This document shows positions 25,001-36,600 of a stretch of DNA of 64,000 nt, piece by piece; position 1 is the stretch's first letter, and each line of letters begins with the position of its first letter. The DNA comes from Rhynchonema sp. JSB1_4 (lineage: Eukaryota; Nematoda; Chromadorea; Monhysterida; Xyalidae): the NCBI GenBank assembly GCA_030248065.1, contig JASAMV010000944.1, positions 47,877-111,876 of the forward strand, written 5' to 3'. The notes below the pieces were generated by a model. That model was not told the origin of the DNA. It made no database searches and saw nothing but the letters and a program-made list of their open reading frames with translations. A program made the translations under genes and the position numbers.

Positions 25001-28000
25001 ACCTTTCAGCTTTTGTTAATCTGGTGTTGCCAGAGGTGGTCGTTTGTCAAGTGCGACTCTCCGTTATTTTGCACCGAACGCACAGCTGGCGAGCTGTTTG
25101 TTTTGTCATCTTCGAAACAGTGCTCCATCAGCATTTTGTCCCATAAGATGTATGGTACACACATGTTAAGATACACATATGGCAAGGTATGCCCAAGTGG
25201 TATACACCGGACCGGATTTGTCCAGCAGGGGAATCACGCTCCCGATCACACAATTGTTTTTAGTGTTATACTTCGAATAGATCGAAACAAATTTGTTTTA
25301 TAATTTGTTCAGTACTTTATTTTATTGGTATAAAAGTTTCAGGACTTTCTTAAACAATACATAACCGTCACAAGCACTCTACTATGCCAGACCAGTATGC
25401 TCATCACACACAACAAGCTGCTCAACATGTTTGTCTAACGATCTAATTTTGGCGATTATCATGACAACACGCCTAAAAGCTAATCGCAGTTGTCGAACCA
25501 GCGACATTGCTGGCGTCCAACGTTAAAATCGAAAAGTCGTCAAATCAATAGAAATGATGGGCGCATGCACGTGCTTTGGCAACTTTTGCGATGAGCTGGT
25601 CGAACTGTTTGCACTGCTCATTCAACCCCTGCCCCCATCTCCAAATGGAGTCTTCAGTAAGCTATATTTACATGTTATCATCATCATAACTGTTTTTATT
25701 TCTGCATTTTTGCGGAGGAAGCTTCGGGAGCCATCAATGCAGCTGGCATAAAACGGGTAATCATGGTCATTTCAACACTATCATTCTGCCTTAAATATGT
25801 ATTAGGCACCATGGTGCAAAACATACAATTGCCACCCAAACATACACTTTTCAAGCACTGTGATCGTTAGAGAAATGTAATACTGGAACGTATTCACAGA
25901 ACCAGGCAACATTAATGAATTTACCCCAGCTCCAGAAATCTATAGTTTCCAAGGTAACATACTGTACGTAATTGAAGAGCATTGCCTTTGCTCGATGGAC
26001 CAATGCATACGGTGTGCAATAGGAAAAATGCATCCCAGATAATTATCACATTGTGCATATCCTCCACAGCTCATGAGAATGCGATAGCGTTTGCACCAAA
26101 ACAATCAACAACATTACGGAATACGGAACGTGTCAGGCAACCCATAACGAAGTGAAAACTTGTCTTTCTTGGCAACACGAGTACGCGCGTTATGTTGTTC
26201 TTGTGCAAAGAAGCTTCTCTTAGCATATAGAAGAACCTACTGTACAGTGTACGTAGGCCAGATCCGATAAGCCCATAATTACATAACTGAATAGACGCAA
26301 TGCCTTGACGTGTCGCTGCTCAGCAGACATGCCCACAATGATGTCGTGATATCTGAGCATTGTAAGAAATACCCAATGCTAGCAGGTGCTCGCATGTGCT
26401 TTACATACGTCTTGTTGCGATGTTTAGGGCTCAAATGCAACGGCGGCATCAGCATCGTGGCCGTTGAGGAGGGTGCTGACCTGGTGGATGACGGCCGAAA
26501 AAACTCTGTCAAGGTTCGTTTGAGGAATAGGATAAATTCTCGGTGTTGGATCTGTTGATTATTGCATACCCACATCAAGGGGTGTTGTTTTGTCGTAATG
26601 TCGGCACCACTCCAAGCGTGTATACCTACATCCTGGACTGTCTCAATACAGAGTGACACGATTGGGCGCGACACCCAATTGACCTTTAGGTTGATACACT
26701 TACTTGTCAATGGGGTGTCACCACGGCTAGGGAAGATGTGCTGGGCGGCTGGGGTCTATAGCTTAGCGGTTGTTCGATGTGTGGCGCTGTTGATGCCTGA
26801 CAGACGAGATTTCAACTGTGTCTTTTCAGATAATTCGCCGCCGTACGTCGCGGTACGGTATTGCGATCAGCTCAGACTCAACCGCGAAAATGCGTTGTCG
26901 CATCAGAAAGCAGCTGGTGCGAAGCCGATTTTTTTAGAACTTTTAAGTATGACAGAAAAACATGCGTTTTTTTATTAAGCTCCGAATCATTTCAGTTTAC
27001 GAAACGCATTAAACTAGCTGACATTGCATTTGTACTGGCGCTTATCGGTATTGGCCTGACTGTGATTGATACGGAACTAACGGCACTCCGCGAAGACACT
27101 TCTGTTAACAAGGCAAGTTTCGAACACTTCTGTTTTTTTCATCAAATATAATTTTCAAATTTTATTGTTGATTTTCATTTCAGACCCACTGGCTATCGAT
27201 TGTGCTACGCTGCCTCATTTTGTTGTCAACTTGTGTTCTCAACTTTTTCGTCTTTTTGTACCACAGTATCGAAGTTAAAGTGAGTATACCCACAGTTGTG
27301 TCGGGTAGTTTGGACCGACCGCCAGGTGCGGCAGTCCCAAACTTAAATGTGCGCAAAGCTTTTAAAAGTGCGCTTATTTGATCGTAATTACAGGGTCGTG
27401 AATTTCCGTCCATTGTCATGATCTCGCAGGCATGTGGTATGTCCACCCAAAATGATGTTTCACTTCAGATTGCCTTGATTGATTCGGGTGCTGAGGATTG
27501 GCGTGTGGCGATCACAACCGATCGAATCGTCAAATTGATTGTCGAACTGTGTGTCTGTTCGATATGTCCCCTACCGTGTGAGTTCACTGACAGGATATTT
27601 GTAAGACGGAATATCCTTTCTTCTTTAAAGTTGGAAATACTCCAACATGGTAATAATAATAATCACTTTGCCAGTTTAATAAATCGTGGATGTTTCTGCA
27701 TGAGTTTCTCCTGTGCCTTTCATCAGATCTCTGTGACTCATCCTTGGGTATGAGGAAAAAATGGTCGCATTCGAAACCGAGTGTGTGCTGGCGGTTTGCT
27801 CTATTGTATTGATTTCGATAAATTGCGAAACACTGATTTTCTACCATCGTTTCAGCGAAAGGCGGCTGGCAAGAATGTTTCTGTGGTAGTAATGCTACTC
27901 TTGTACTGAGACCTGTCAAACATGTAGAATCGGTATACAAATACAGTACATATTCCACGTTGCAGTGATTGTCACCCATCATGATAAGACGTTCAAGCTA

Positions 28001-30239
28001 ACACAAAGCTATACCTTTACCTTCAGTCACCGGCTACTTCCACTGGCCGTACATTGGCGCGCACGGGCCCGAGGGTCCGATGATGTCATCGGTCGAGGTG
28101 CCCTTCGATGTCCTGCTGAGTGTGCCCATGTTCTTGCGCTCATATCTGCTCTGCAGATTCATGGTGCTACACAGCCGCCAGTTTCAGGTATGATTTTACT
28201 GCTGCTGGAGGTCCTTGATGATTTTACGCAAAGCTAGATCGTGAAGATCCACAACAGGCATGTTCATGTTGGGTGTGTGTGAATATGAAATATCGGAAGA
28301 CAAGGATGTGAAGAATTAATTAGCACACATTATTCACGGTTGAGCATGAGTCACATGGGGGCAGTACCATACCTGCCGTGGTGCACATAGAATCCACATA
28401 ACATAGCCGCTAAAGCAATTTACCTAAAATATTTACCGCAGCACACCGATATACAGCGCAAAAGTTGCACCCGCGATCTTTTTTTTTGGACCACCCTGTA
28501 GCGCACACAACGCATTATACAATATTCGCAAAACAAGATGCATCCACCAGGACGCAGCCACTCGGAGCATCGCCGCGCTCAATCGAATATCGATGGATTT
28601 TCGGTTCGTCGTCAAAACGATGATGTCCGAACATCCACTGCGTGTGCTCGTTGTGTTCACGGTTGTGTACTGGATATGTATGTCATGGATGTTCACGCAG
28701 TGTGAAAGGTACCTGATTCGCTGCCGGTTGGAACAAACTCGATTTTATTTTTCTGTGATGGGCTGCCGTTGCGCGCAATGAAAACTGTTTTTTTTCAAAA
28801 CCGCTCCCAGGGTTACAACGTGTAACCACTTGAGAAGGATTACGAACTCGCAGTTGTTGTTGTCATTTATCGAACGCCTGATCTTCAGGTACACGGATAC
28901 GGGCAGTTCACCACAGACATACTTGAACTCAATATGGTTCGTCATGGTGACCTTTATGTCAATCGGGTATGGTGATGTTGTGCCGAGCACCTATTGTGGC
29001 CGAACACTGTCCATACTAACCGGCATTGTGGTACGTTTCTGAACCTCACTCATATTTTCAATGTTTCGTAAGAAACCTTGGCCTTCAGAGTAAATGCGTC
29101 TTGCTGCCTGAATTTTTCTGGTTAACAAAACGAGGACCTAACTGAATTGCAACATCAGAAAGCGATTTAGTCGCAACAAATGATCCAACCACTAAAACAA
29201 GTCAGCAATCACGCAGGGTGCCGGTGTGTCATCGGCGCTGATCGCAGTCATGTCTCGCAAACTCGAGCTGTCGCGCGCCGAAAAACATGTAAATAACTTT
29301 GTGGCTGATTCAAAACTGACCAATCAACGAAAACACGCAGCCGCCAGTGTTCTGCAGGTACGAAAACTTAGCCGTGTCACGTTTGTACAGGCTCGTGACC
29401 AAACAGCTAAACATGATTTCAGCAAACCTGGTTCATTCACAAGTATAAAAAGCTGCATCGGAACAAAACGGACGAAATCAAAATTCGAATACACCAAAGG
29501 AAGTTTCTCCAGGCGATCACAGAGTGAGTAAATATACTCCAAGGTTTGAATTTAAGAGAGATAAAATGGGAATGTTCAATGATAACACAAAATCACAGGT
29601 TTCGACGCATCAAATGGGACCAGAGAAAGCTGGCGGAACGCGGCAATTCGCTGGTCGACATTGGAAAGGCATGCCGATTGAACTGTAACCCAATCCCAAA
29701 ACCCAATTTCCAATTAAAACACTACAAACGCGAGATCTGAATTTTAGATGCACAACGAGATGCACGAGACGCTGTGGGAGATGCATCACACGCAGGATCG
29801 TCTGATCTCGCAAGTCGACGCGCTGACGCAGAAGATCGTCGAGCTGCAAACGTCGCTGCAACATTCGCACCAAATGGGAGGTTCAACCCAGCCACCCTCC
29901 AGTAGACATTCACTGGCCAACCAACAGCACCAACAACAACAACTGCTGTCACCACAGTTGGGAGCCAACAACATCCGACCGCAACACTTGCATCCGAGCA
30001 TGAGTCTCAACAATTATCCGACGCAAACCGGCGCTTCGAATGAAACATCAGCCGCTCTGTTACTTGACGATCCATCAAGGCAGATGACGACCGACAGCGA
30101 CAGTGTGTTCGTCTCACCAGTGACAAGTGCTGCGACGCAGCCGCCCACAAGTACTGCAGGTGAAACATCAATGGGCACCAACGCCAATCAAAGACAGGAA
30201 TCGCTCAACAGTGACATTCAGGTTACCATATCTGTCTAG
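7033..30239 (+). CDS. Small-conductance Ca2+-activated K+ channel (SK/KCNN), long isoform
   Basis: A plasma-membrane K+ channel opened by calmodulin-bound Ca2+. Exons: 7033-7440, 11938-12363, 12619-12705, 12940-13036, 26428-26513, 26830-26916, 26996-27112, 27184-27279, 27469-27577, 28027-28187, 28551-28708, 28889-29030, 29217-29357, 29423-29523, 29599-29668, 29748-30239, about 925 residues. S1 contains LADIAFVLALIGIGLTVIDT. The S3 region has DSGAEDWR and the S4 region LSVPMFLRSYLL. The selectivity filter is SIGYGDVVP. The calmodulin-binding domain follows with RKLELSRAEKHVNNF, HQRKFLQAIT and WDQRKLAERGNSLVDI. The last exon encodes a coiled coil and a Gln-rich tail. The spacing of S2-S3 and S5-pore matches vertebrate SK when the acceptors at 27469 and 28889 are used. 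Two introns (27113 and 29669) use GC donors. The core is certain; exons before 26428 are less certain because that region is not conserved. Confidence 0.93.
8944..9123. mobile_element. Small TIR element with TA duplications (Tc1/mariner/pogo-like MITE)
   Basis: The left end CGGTCAACCCTCTTTGTAGT and the right end ACTATAAAGAGGGTTGACTG are imperfect inverted copies. Both flanks carry TA (8942-8943 and 9124-9125). Length is 180 bp with no coding capacity. TA duplication and a terminus of the type CAGTCAACCCTC are typical of pogo/Tigger derivatives; the assignment is by inference. Confidence 0.7.
9384..9894. mobile_element. hAT-like MITE, copy 1
   Basis: Terminal inverted repeats begin CAGGGTTGGGCAAAAAA and end TTTTTTGCCCAACCCTG. 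The element is flanked by an exact 8-bp duplication, AGCTCAGT (9376-9383 and 9895-9902). Eight-base duplications with CAGGG ends indicate the hAT superfamily. The subterminal zones are alternating A and T runs broken by ACG units. Length 511 bp, no transposase. A second copy with the same ends lies at 18693-19375. Confidence 0.88.
14413..14780. repeat. Terminal inverted repeat element, 368 bp
   Basis: The left end TCGTATAGTCCAGCCACCAG, followed by CTCATGAGACGACTTTTTTT, is repeated inversely at the right end, which finishes CTGGACTATACGA at 14780. The element lies inside an SK channel intron. No clear target duplication was seen and there is no coding capacity. Confidence 0.7.
17066..17293. 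repeat. Near-perfect foldback with internal GGTGTAAA repeats
   Basis: About 105-base arms surround a loop of roughly 20 bases at about 17174-17192. The left arm contains GGTGTAAAGGTCAGTTGGGT; the right arm contains its complement ending near 17293. A 15-base direct repeat, GCGAAGACAGCATTG, lies just outside each end (about 17051-17065 and 17312-17326). The arms are very similar, so it is recent or under conversion. Confidence 0.8.
17600..18014 (+). CDS. Alternative first coding exon of the SK channel gene (short isoform)
   Basis: An ATG at 17600 directly follows an in-frame TAA at 17594-17596, so this exon cannot be a simple continuation of an upstream exon in this frame. It encodes 138 residues rich in Arg, Ser and Gly, ending in SLDEHRTSTSS, and leaves phase 1 at donor GTGGGT (18015). 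The next core exon at 26428 accepts phase 1, and the upstream exon ending at 13036 also leaves phase 1. The two N-termini are therefore interchangeable, which suggests an internal promoter. Predicted short isoform: about 724 residues. The region has no conserved domain, so its role is unknown. Confidence 0.6.
18066..18309. repeat. Inverted repeat element rich in GCGTGCACGC
   Basis: Ends CCGGGTGCAATTCTAGGCTG and CAGCCTAGAATTGCACCCGG are perfect inverted repeats. Inside lie arrays of CGCGTGCACGCG, an alternating purine-pyrimidine sequence with Z-DNA potential and self-complementarity at several scales. Length 244 bp. It sits about 50 bp downstream of the alternative SK first exon. Target duplication unclear. 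Confidence 0.8.
18693..19375. mobile_element. hAT-like MITE, copy 2
   Basis: Starts CAGGGTTGGGCAAAAAAA and ends with CCAACCCTG, like copy 1 at 9384. It is flanked by an exact 8-bp duplication, GTAAGTCA (18685-18692 and 19376-19383). A and T runs without the ACG units of copy 1 fill the subterminal zones, so the two copies are diverged members of one family. Length 683 bp. Confidence 0.88.
20915..22660. mobile_element. 1.75 kb palindromic element bounded by TTAA
   Basis: Two arms of about 840 bp form an almost complete inverted repeat around a loop at about 21751-21823. The outer ends are AGGGTCTCCGCCATATATAT and, inverted, AGGGGCTCCGCCATATATAC. TTAA flanks both sides (20911-20914 and 22661-22664). 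TTAA duplication is typical of piggyBac-type insertion, but the ends lack the usual CCC start, so the superfamily is unsure. Arms differ by scattered substitutions and small indels, and no transposase frame is visible. Confidence 0.8.
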
Positions 30240-33200
30240 AAGAGCTACATACTATTGTACGTAAACAGAACTTGTTGCGGTATTCTTCGTCCCCAAACTA
30301 GTCAAGTTAGGCATGAGTTGTTGTCTGAATCCATGCCTAAACTTTCTTTGCCTGATATTCAGGAGAGGTGCGACAACTCTATTGCACAAATCCTAACATG
30401 TATGACAAATTATTTAAAAACTCTTATTGTGTTTTTGTTCATGTTTCTTTAAAGTCTAATCGATTTCCCTTCTTTCACGCCAAGTATCAACGGTACAGCA
30501 CCAATACAATCACTTTAGCCGCGTCCACATGGCATGGGTTGAAAGAATCTCAGAGTTTTCCATATAAAGCCCACGGGCACTGTTCGGAAAAAGGTTCGAA
30601 ATCGGCCTTTTTGTTTGAAGCATGATATGCAAATAGAAAACGTTTCCAAATAGGGTTCTCGGAAGGCTCTATTGGGGGGCTATATCTGGAAAACTCCGGT
30701 AGTACCTTTTAAATTTTTGTGTCTGCCTACCCTCAACATGTTCCTACAGCACGTATGTTTAGCAGCAGCCTTAGTGGACAACAAACAGTTTTAAAATTCA
30801 TCTGGAAGTGCTTAATTTTACATGCTAAACACCGGTGTTTATAACCATTAATGCAGCTCTTTGTGATTGCTTTAAGCTCACGTGAGGTTATCATGAAAGG
30901 TTTTTCCTCGTATTGTGAGATTATCTCTGATAACAGAGTTGTGCTCTTTTGCTTGCTTTAAAAACTGATTTACTCTCACGATGTTTCTTTTTGTTTCTCA
31001 TCCTCCTCATTATGTTGTGTGTTTTGAATGAGTGCCATTTCCGGGTCCTGATTCGCCGAATTTCTAATAGCTTTTTGAAAAAAATGCACGACGGCCTACA
31101 ACACCCGTGTCTGAATTTTTCTGTATATTTAAATTAATTTTGGTTTTATTCTTGCTGCTTTGTATGCATTCTGTTTTTATTATGTCCTCTCACAGCGTCA
31201 CTTTTATTGTTCATACTTACACTTTAACGAAAATAATTGCCTAATCTCCCGTTTCCCAAACCGTTTTTTTGCAAACTTTGTGCATACTGTATGTCCCTCT
31301 TTATCGCGGTATATACATAGTTATGTTTCTATGGCGAAAGTTTGTTTTCTTAAATATGCATTTGTATCAAGTCCGATGTTCATATTAGCACAAAGATAAA
31401 AATTGATCGAATTTGAAGCAATAATAGTCACGGTTTGATACAGGGGACGAGTTTGGAAAATTAGAAAAAAAATGAGCTTGTTAAAAGCATCCCCGCACCG
31501 CAGCAGAACCGCTAGCTGTTGTTCTTTAGGGGAACTTAGGTTAAATCCGGAATCCGGAACCCGGAAATAATTTGCATGCAAAAATACAAAACATTTCAGG
31601 GCATCGGAGATATTTCCGGAAAACGCAAGAATTTACATGCAAAAATAATGCGTTTTACGGAAATATTTTCGGATTCAACCTAAGCCCGCCCTAACACAAC
31701 AATTAAAAGCGAATCTGTTTGTTTCTGAAGCGAGAAAAACTCAGCCGCGTTCACACAAAGAGTACAGGAAACTGATAAATTTTGAGGCCGCTCCACATAA
31801 AGGCCACAGATTGTATTGTATTCGAAACAAAAATGGAGGGCTCTCGGGCAGCCATACTAATCTGAACATGATGTCTAGCTATAAGTGCTTATTGTCAATA
31901 GGTATTGCAAATGTGATACCACCAAACACTGTATTCCCGAGCTAGCTTTCGAACGATATATGACAAGCCCCAAAAAATTTTAACACAGGTAAAAAAATTG
32001 CTTTTTTTGACAATTGTGGAATGAACCGTCACCTCACCGTGTGCAATTTCGGTATTTTGACCGTCAAAGCAGGAAAAGGATTAGATGTCAATCCGCTGTG
32101 TGATTGACAAATTGAACAAATGGACAGCAAATGAAATTAGTCTTCCCCTCATCCATCATCAGAAAGATTTATCGCCGGGCCCGGCCGCGCCTCACTTGAC
32201 GGCCAGCGCTACGTGACCCAAAAAAGACGAATATTGAAACCAGTGTTCTCTTCATCTTAACGTTGGTGAGCGAAAAAGGGGAATATTGAAATTAGTATTC
32301 CCGCCGGAGGTTTAAGACGGCGCGAGCTCCGATTTTTGACTTGAGGAGAGCGGGCCGAGCCGCGCAACCTGACCCGGGTCTGGCCAAAATCGAAGGAGGA
32401 AGTTGTTGCAGGTGGAAATGGAAGAGAATTGGTCACTTTCTGTCTACGACTGATTTGGAGCAATTTATCTTGATTTATTTCGTGCACATTCTTGAAAACA
32501 AATTGTCCCAAATCAGTCGCGGACAAAAATTAACCAACGTTATACATGCAGTCAGCCGGCAGTTAAAGGAATGTGTTTAATTTTTGTCAATTTGCACGAA
32601 CTTCCTTACGTACCAAGGAGTTTGACAAATTATGACGAAAAGTAGATACACCGGTGTGTCTGATTTGAGTCAAGCGGCCCACCTGTGACGTCTATGTGCA
32701 TTTCAGTGACAATAATCTGCTGACGCAGAAAGCATTGTAGCAAACGGCACAGGTATGTATGCATATGTTTGTATGTAGCTTTCAAGAAACCCATCGGAAT
32801 GAGCAATTTGTTGGCAGTGTTGTTGGTCACATTGTCTTTTATCGAAGGTTGCGTGGTGTTAGGTTATGTTCAGCTGAATTTATGTTTCATTTCTTTTAAA
32901 AAATGCCCAGCGCGTTTTGAGCAACAATACAGAAAGCATTTCGTTGTTTGTGTACCCGACACGAATCATATTCATGACAGCGTTGTGAGTTGATTTCTCC
33001 AAACCAAAAAATAACTTTTCGTGTGAGCAGTTTGCAACTGGGTTTTGTGAAATGAATTCCACCTAACGGCGCGTGACGTCGCATCACGTGTCAAAATACT
33101 GTATTCATAAAATGTGCACGTCCATAAATCAATACCAAGTGCGCCACTGCTAACTTTGTGTTCTGTTTTTACGCACTGTTGTCACGTAGAACATCAGCGA

Positions 33201-33621
33201 TACGTACCTCGCTGCATAAGTTGCACATTAGTTTATTTTCGTCTTATCGAAATATATAACAGATTTTGCTTTCACGCAATTGCAAAGTGGTGAAAATCGT
33301 CAGAAGATCGTTTCATTGCATCGTTAGCACGCTGCATAAACAGGGGAAGTGCCGACGTCACACGATAATAACGGCATGCCATTTATTGGCGGACCCCAAC
33401 AAATTTTTGGACAACGAAATGTGGGACGATATGCGTTAACGACACTACAATACGTTGTGCAATGACAGTCATAATGATGGGCATAAAACTTCCAGCTAAA
33501 TAAATGTTTATGTAAAAGGTCGTTAAAGCGAAAAACCATAACTGTAACTTATGTGTTAAATAATGGCTGTTTCCTTGACCATTAACTTTCCTTAAAATAA
33601 AAGCCTTGATCTGGACGAGTA
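30240..33621. other. Intergenic between the SK and sushi genes
   Basis: Includes the presumed 3' untranslated region of the SK gene and the upstream region of the next gene. No AATAAA signal close to the stop was identified. A small TIR element lies at 31535-31685. Reading frames at 32257-33100 look non-coding. Confidence 0.45.
31535..31685. repeat. Small MITE-like inverted repeat, about 150 bp
   Basis: The left end CTTAGGTTAAATCCGGAAT and the inverted right end CTTAGGTTGAATCCGAAAA match with few differences. The middle contains two copies of a TGCATGCAAAAATA-type segment and several CCGGAAAT/ATTTCCGG units. No target duplication was resolved. Confidence 0.6.
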
Positions 33622-36600
33622 ATGATGATTATAAGAACATTATTTCTGATTTGGCTATCAAGGACAGTAGCACAATATCGCGAGCTGCGAATGCCACTCG
33701 GAGCAAGACGGGCCGCAATATGGTGTCCTCCAGGATATTTCGTCACTCATTTCTACGTGGTAAAAAATTCGGCCAGCGTCATTGACCATTCTGACGTAGG
33801 ATTTCGCATGAAATGCCGAAAACTGCAGACAAAGGTCAGCCAACAAGATAGCAAACGTTGGCAAAAAATTCAGGCGAAGTTGCTGAACACCCTATACTTT
33901 TAGAGTTTCGACCGTTGCGAATTTAAATCGGCATTTGTAGTCACGCGACCAAATATGGATGTTACATCCGAGAGATCGATGTGCTCGTGCAATCAGTATC
34001 TGGCCGGCTTTCGGTCCACTCTGGTCACCATGCGAGGGCATTCTCAAACGCGCACGTTTGTTTCCTGTTTGTGTTTTGCATGTAATGTTTCATATTCTCT
34101 GTCGATGATTTCAACAATTTGTAGGATGAGACTGAGATGCTGTCACCCGTCACCCCTGGATCTTACCGACTGCTCATATTCGCCGCTCATGTTTGTCCAT
34201 TCGCCGTGGGAAACGTACGCCGAAAGTCGGATGACTGAAACGTCGACAGCCATACAGACCATCACAATTTCGTGAGTTGTTCCCTGTGCCATTAAACCTA
34301 TAATTATGATTATCCGGACTATAACTACGATTGGACTGTTTGATACACAGTTTTTAATTGTGCATGATGTGATTTTTCAGTGACGGCTATCTCCGAGCCC
34401 GCATTTGTGGATTCAAACCCGCCGTTTCGAGAAACTCGCCAGGTTGTCTTATGTATCCAAATTTATGTTACGTACTTGGGTCCACATGGCATGGCAAAAC
34501 AAGAGTGCAGTATGGCATTTTAAAGCCCCAACTATACTTCGTTCTCTGACAGAACAGAGAACAAATTCTCACGCGCTGATTGGCTGTCGCGCGTCCAGCA
34601 GCCAATCACCACGCGAGAATTTGTTCTCTGTTCTCTCAGAGAACGAAGTATAGTTAGGGCTTGACAGCCAAGGATTCCACACACGTCCGCATGCACGAGC
34701 GGTTCTCTGCTTTCTCGTGAAACATCAATCTGAAATGACCTGCGCGCGACATATATGCAGCAGCCAGTGACAAGGATCCTAGCTTGATGTTTATTCACAG
34801 TAACCATATGAGCAGGTTTGAATGTGTATGGAATCCTAAACTGTGGAAAGGGATACTGCCATACTGCACAGTGAGGTTCGCTTAACGTTGGATAGAAACC
34901 ACCACGGCTGTTTCGGCGAGGGCAGCTTACAGTCACCTATCAGAAGCCTTCGACAAAATGCATTCCCGGATTGCTGCGAACTGCCACATGTAAAATTACT
35001 CTTGTTGCAAAGAATTCCAAACGCAAAATCTTTCCACAGGTTGCAACAGCGGACAAGATCGGTTTCGCAGAAACACCATAAAATGTGCCACGCCAGAGGA
35101 AGCGCATCAATACAGCTGGCCAGAAACGAAATCCAGTACTAAGGGTTAGGTTGTTGGCAGCTCTGCAACAAATCTAGCAGGAAAGCCCAACCCCTAACCA
35201 AACGATAAAAGTTTCAGGAGACAACATGCTGTCCACAACGACGGGTGCCAAAAGACAGCAACTTCTGTGTAGAGAGGGGTATCAAATTCACACATTGAAA
35301 ATAACTGAGGGCCAAGGCGACACACAGCAAAGCTTGAGAGTGAATGCCCGTCCCATGCAACTGCGCGAGAACGCACGCCCAGTTTCCCCTCAAACGAGGC
35401 CCCCAGACGTAACAACACGTGACAATTTTCGCGGTTAGGCTACAGCACTATCAGGATTATTCACTTTCTCATTCAAAAACAATTTTCATACAGCTTCGCT
35501 CATCGCCGCCCGGTCCCGAGAAAAGTTGAGAACCAAAGCGCCAGTCACGACTGCTCCTCTCAATGGTCGCCGGTTTCAAGAGCGCTTCCGCACAACACCT
35601 GGTAACGTACTTTCACCAGGCGTGTGTGTATGTGACGCGTTGGTTGCACGGGACAGATTTCCCGTGCTTCGCACCTGACAGCTTATTATTTTGGTCAATT
35701 TTATGCAGAAAGAGTTTCTACAGGTCGCACGAAAGAGAACATGGGAGTAAGGCCTGTTACGATTGCTACGCCTTCAAGAAATTGGAGGTTCAGGCTGCGG
35801 ACAACAACAGGTACGAAATTGATGGTTTCACAAGTACACTGAATGTACTGGGTTCTCCAGCGACTTCCATTAATTCTTTTTACAATAGACGCACGCACTC
35901 CATCACTGGCGCGGTTCCAATCAGCAACAACAGCAGCTCCAACAACCCGGCATTGGAGGTTGCAACCAAGACAGCAAGGTAGACAGGGATTCACTTCCGA
36001 TGATCACGCATGATCTGAAACCGTGCGCAACCAAATAACTTAGTGGATTTTCTGACTGTTCTCCCAGTTGCATATATGATGTGATCTGGCGTTCCTTGCA
36101 GCAGTTCTGGAAAAGACGGAAAACACACGACCTCGATCAAGATTCACATCAGTAATAACAGCAGCTCCAACCACACAAAATTGGAGATTTCGGCTGCGGA
36201 CGAGTTCGACCAGGGGTAAGCAGAAACTTTTGTGCTAAACGCTTACTTCTGTTATGGTCAGCCAAAAGCTTTGACATGTGCATTACTGACTGTGACCAGA
36301 CTAACTCGGAAAATACACAGATTTCAATCCAGTACTGCACCAGGTGCGACCACGAGCAGAAACTGGAGATTGCAGCCAGAGCCCGGCCCGAGCCCCCAAA
36401 TCTCCGGCCCGGCCCGGCCCGAACCCCTAAATCTTCGGCCCGGCCCGAATTTTTTGCTCCGATTTTAACCCAATTTTTTGTGATAATTTTTGTGATTTTT
36501 TTAACCTAGTTTTTCGGTTGAAAATTTACTGTTTTCCAGTCGTCATATAGACAATACTGATCACTTACTTGGCGAATCCGTCAGAAATTTTAGTATTTTT

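Larger units (their letters stand above)
18015..26427 (+). other. SK channel large central intron
   Basis: An 8.4 kb interval with no supported exon. It contains a GTGCACGC-rich inverted repeat element (18066-18309), a hAT-like MITE (18693-19375) and a 1.75 kb palindromic element bounded by TTAA (20915-22660). The 196-codon frame at 19418-20008 is treated as chance. Confidence 0.5.

Noticed and set aside
27394..27468. Apparent 25-residue insertion in the S2-S3 linker of the SK channel
   Set aside because: An acceptor at 27469 (CACTTCAG) restores the exact family length, so the extra sequence is intron.
28811..28888. Apparent 26-residue insertion between S5 and the pore of the SK channel
   Set aside because: It disappears if the acceptor at 28889 is used, giving CERYTDTGSSPQTYLNSIW, which aligns without gaps to other SK channels. 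It could still be an in-frame alternative acceptor.
35701..36215. Alternative frame reading SNNSSSN and KLEVQAADNN as a repeated Asn-rich domain
   Set aside because: Splice phases fit only the frame giving TTAAPTT and WRFRLRT linkers, and only that frame joins to the exons on both sides.
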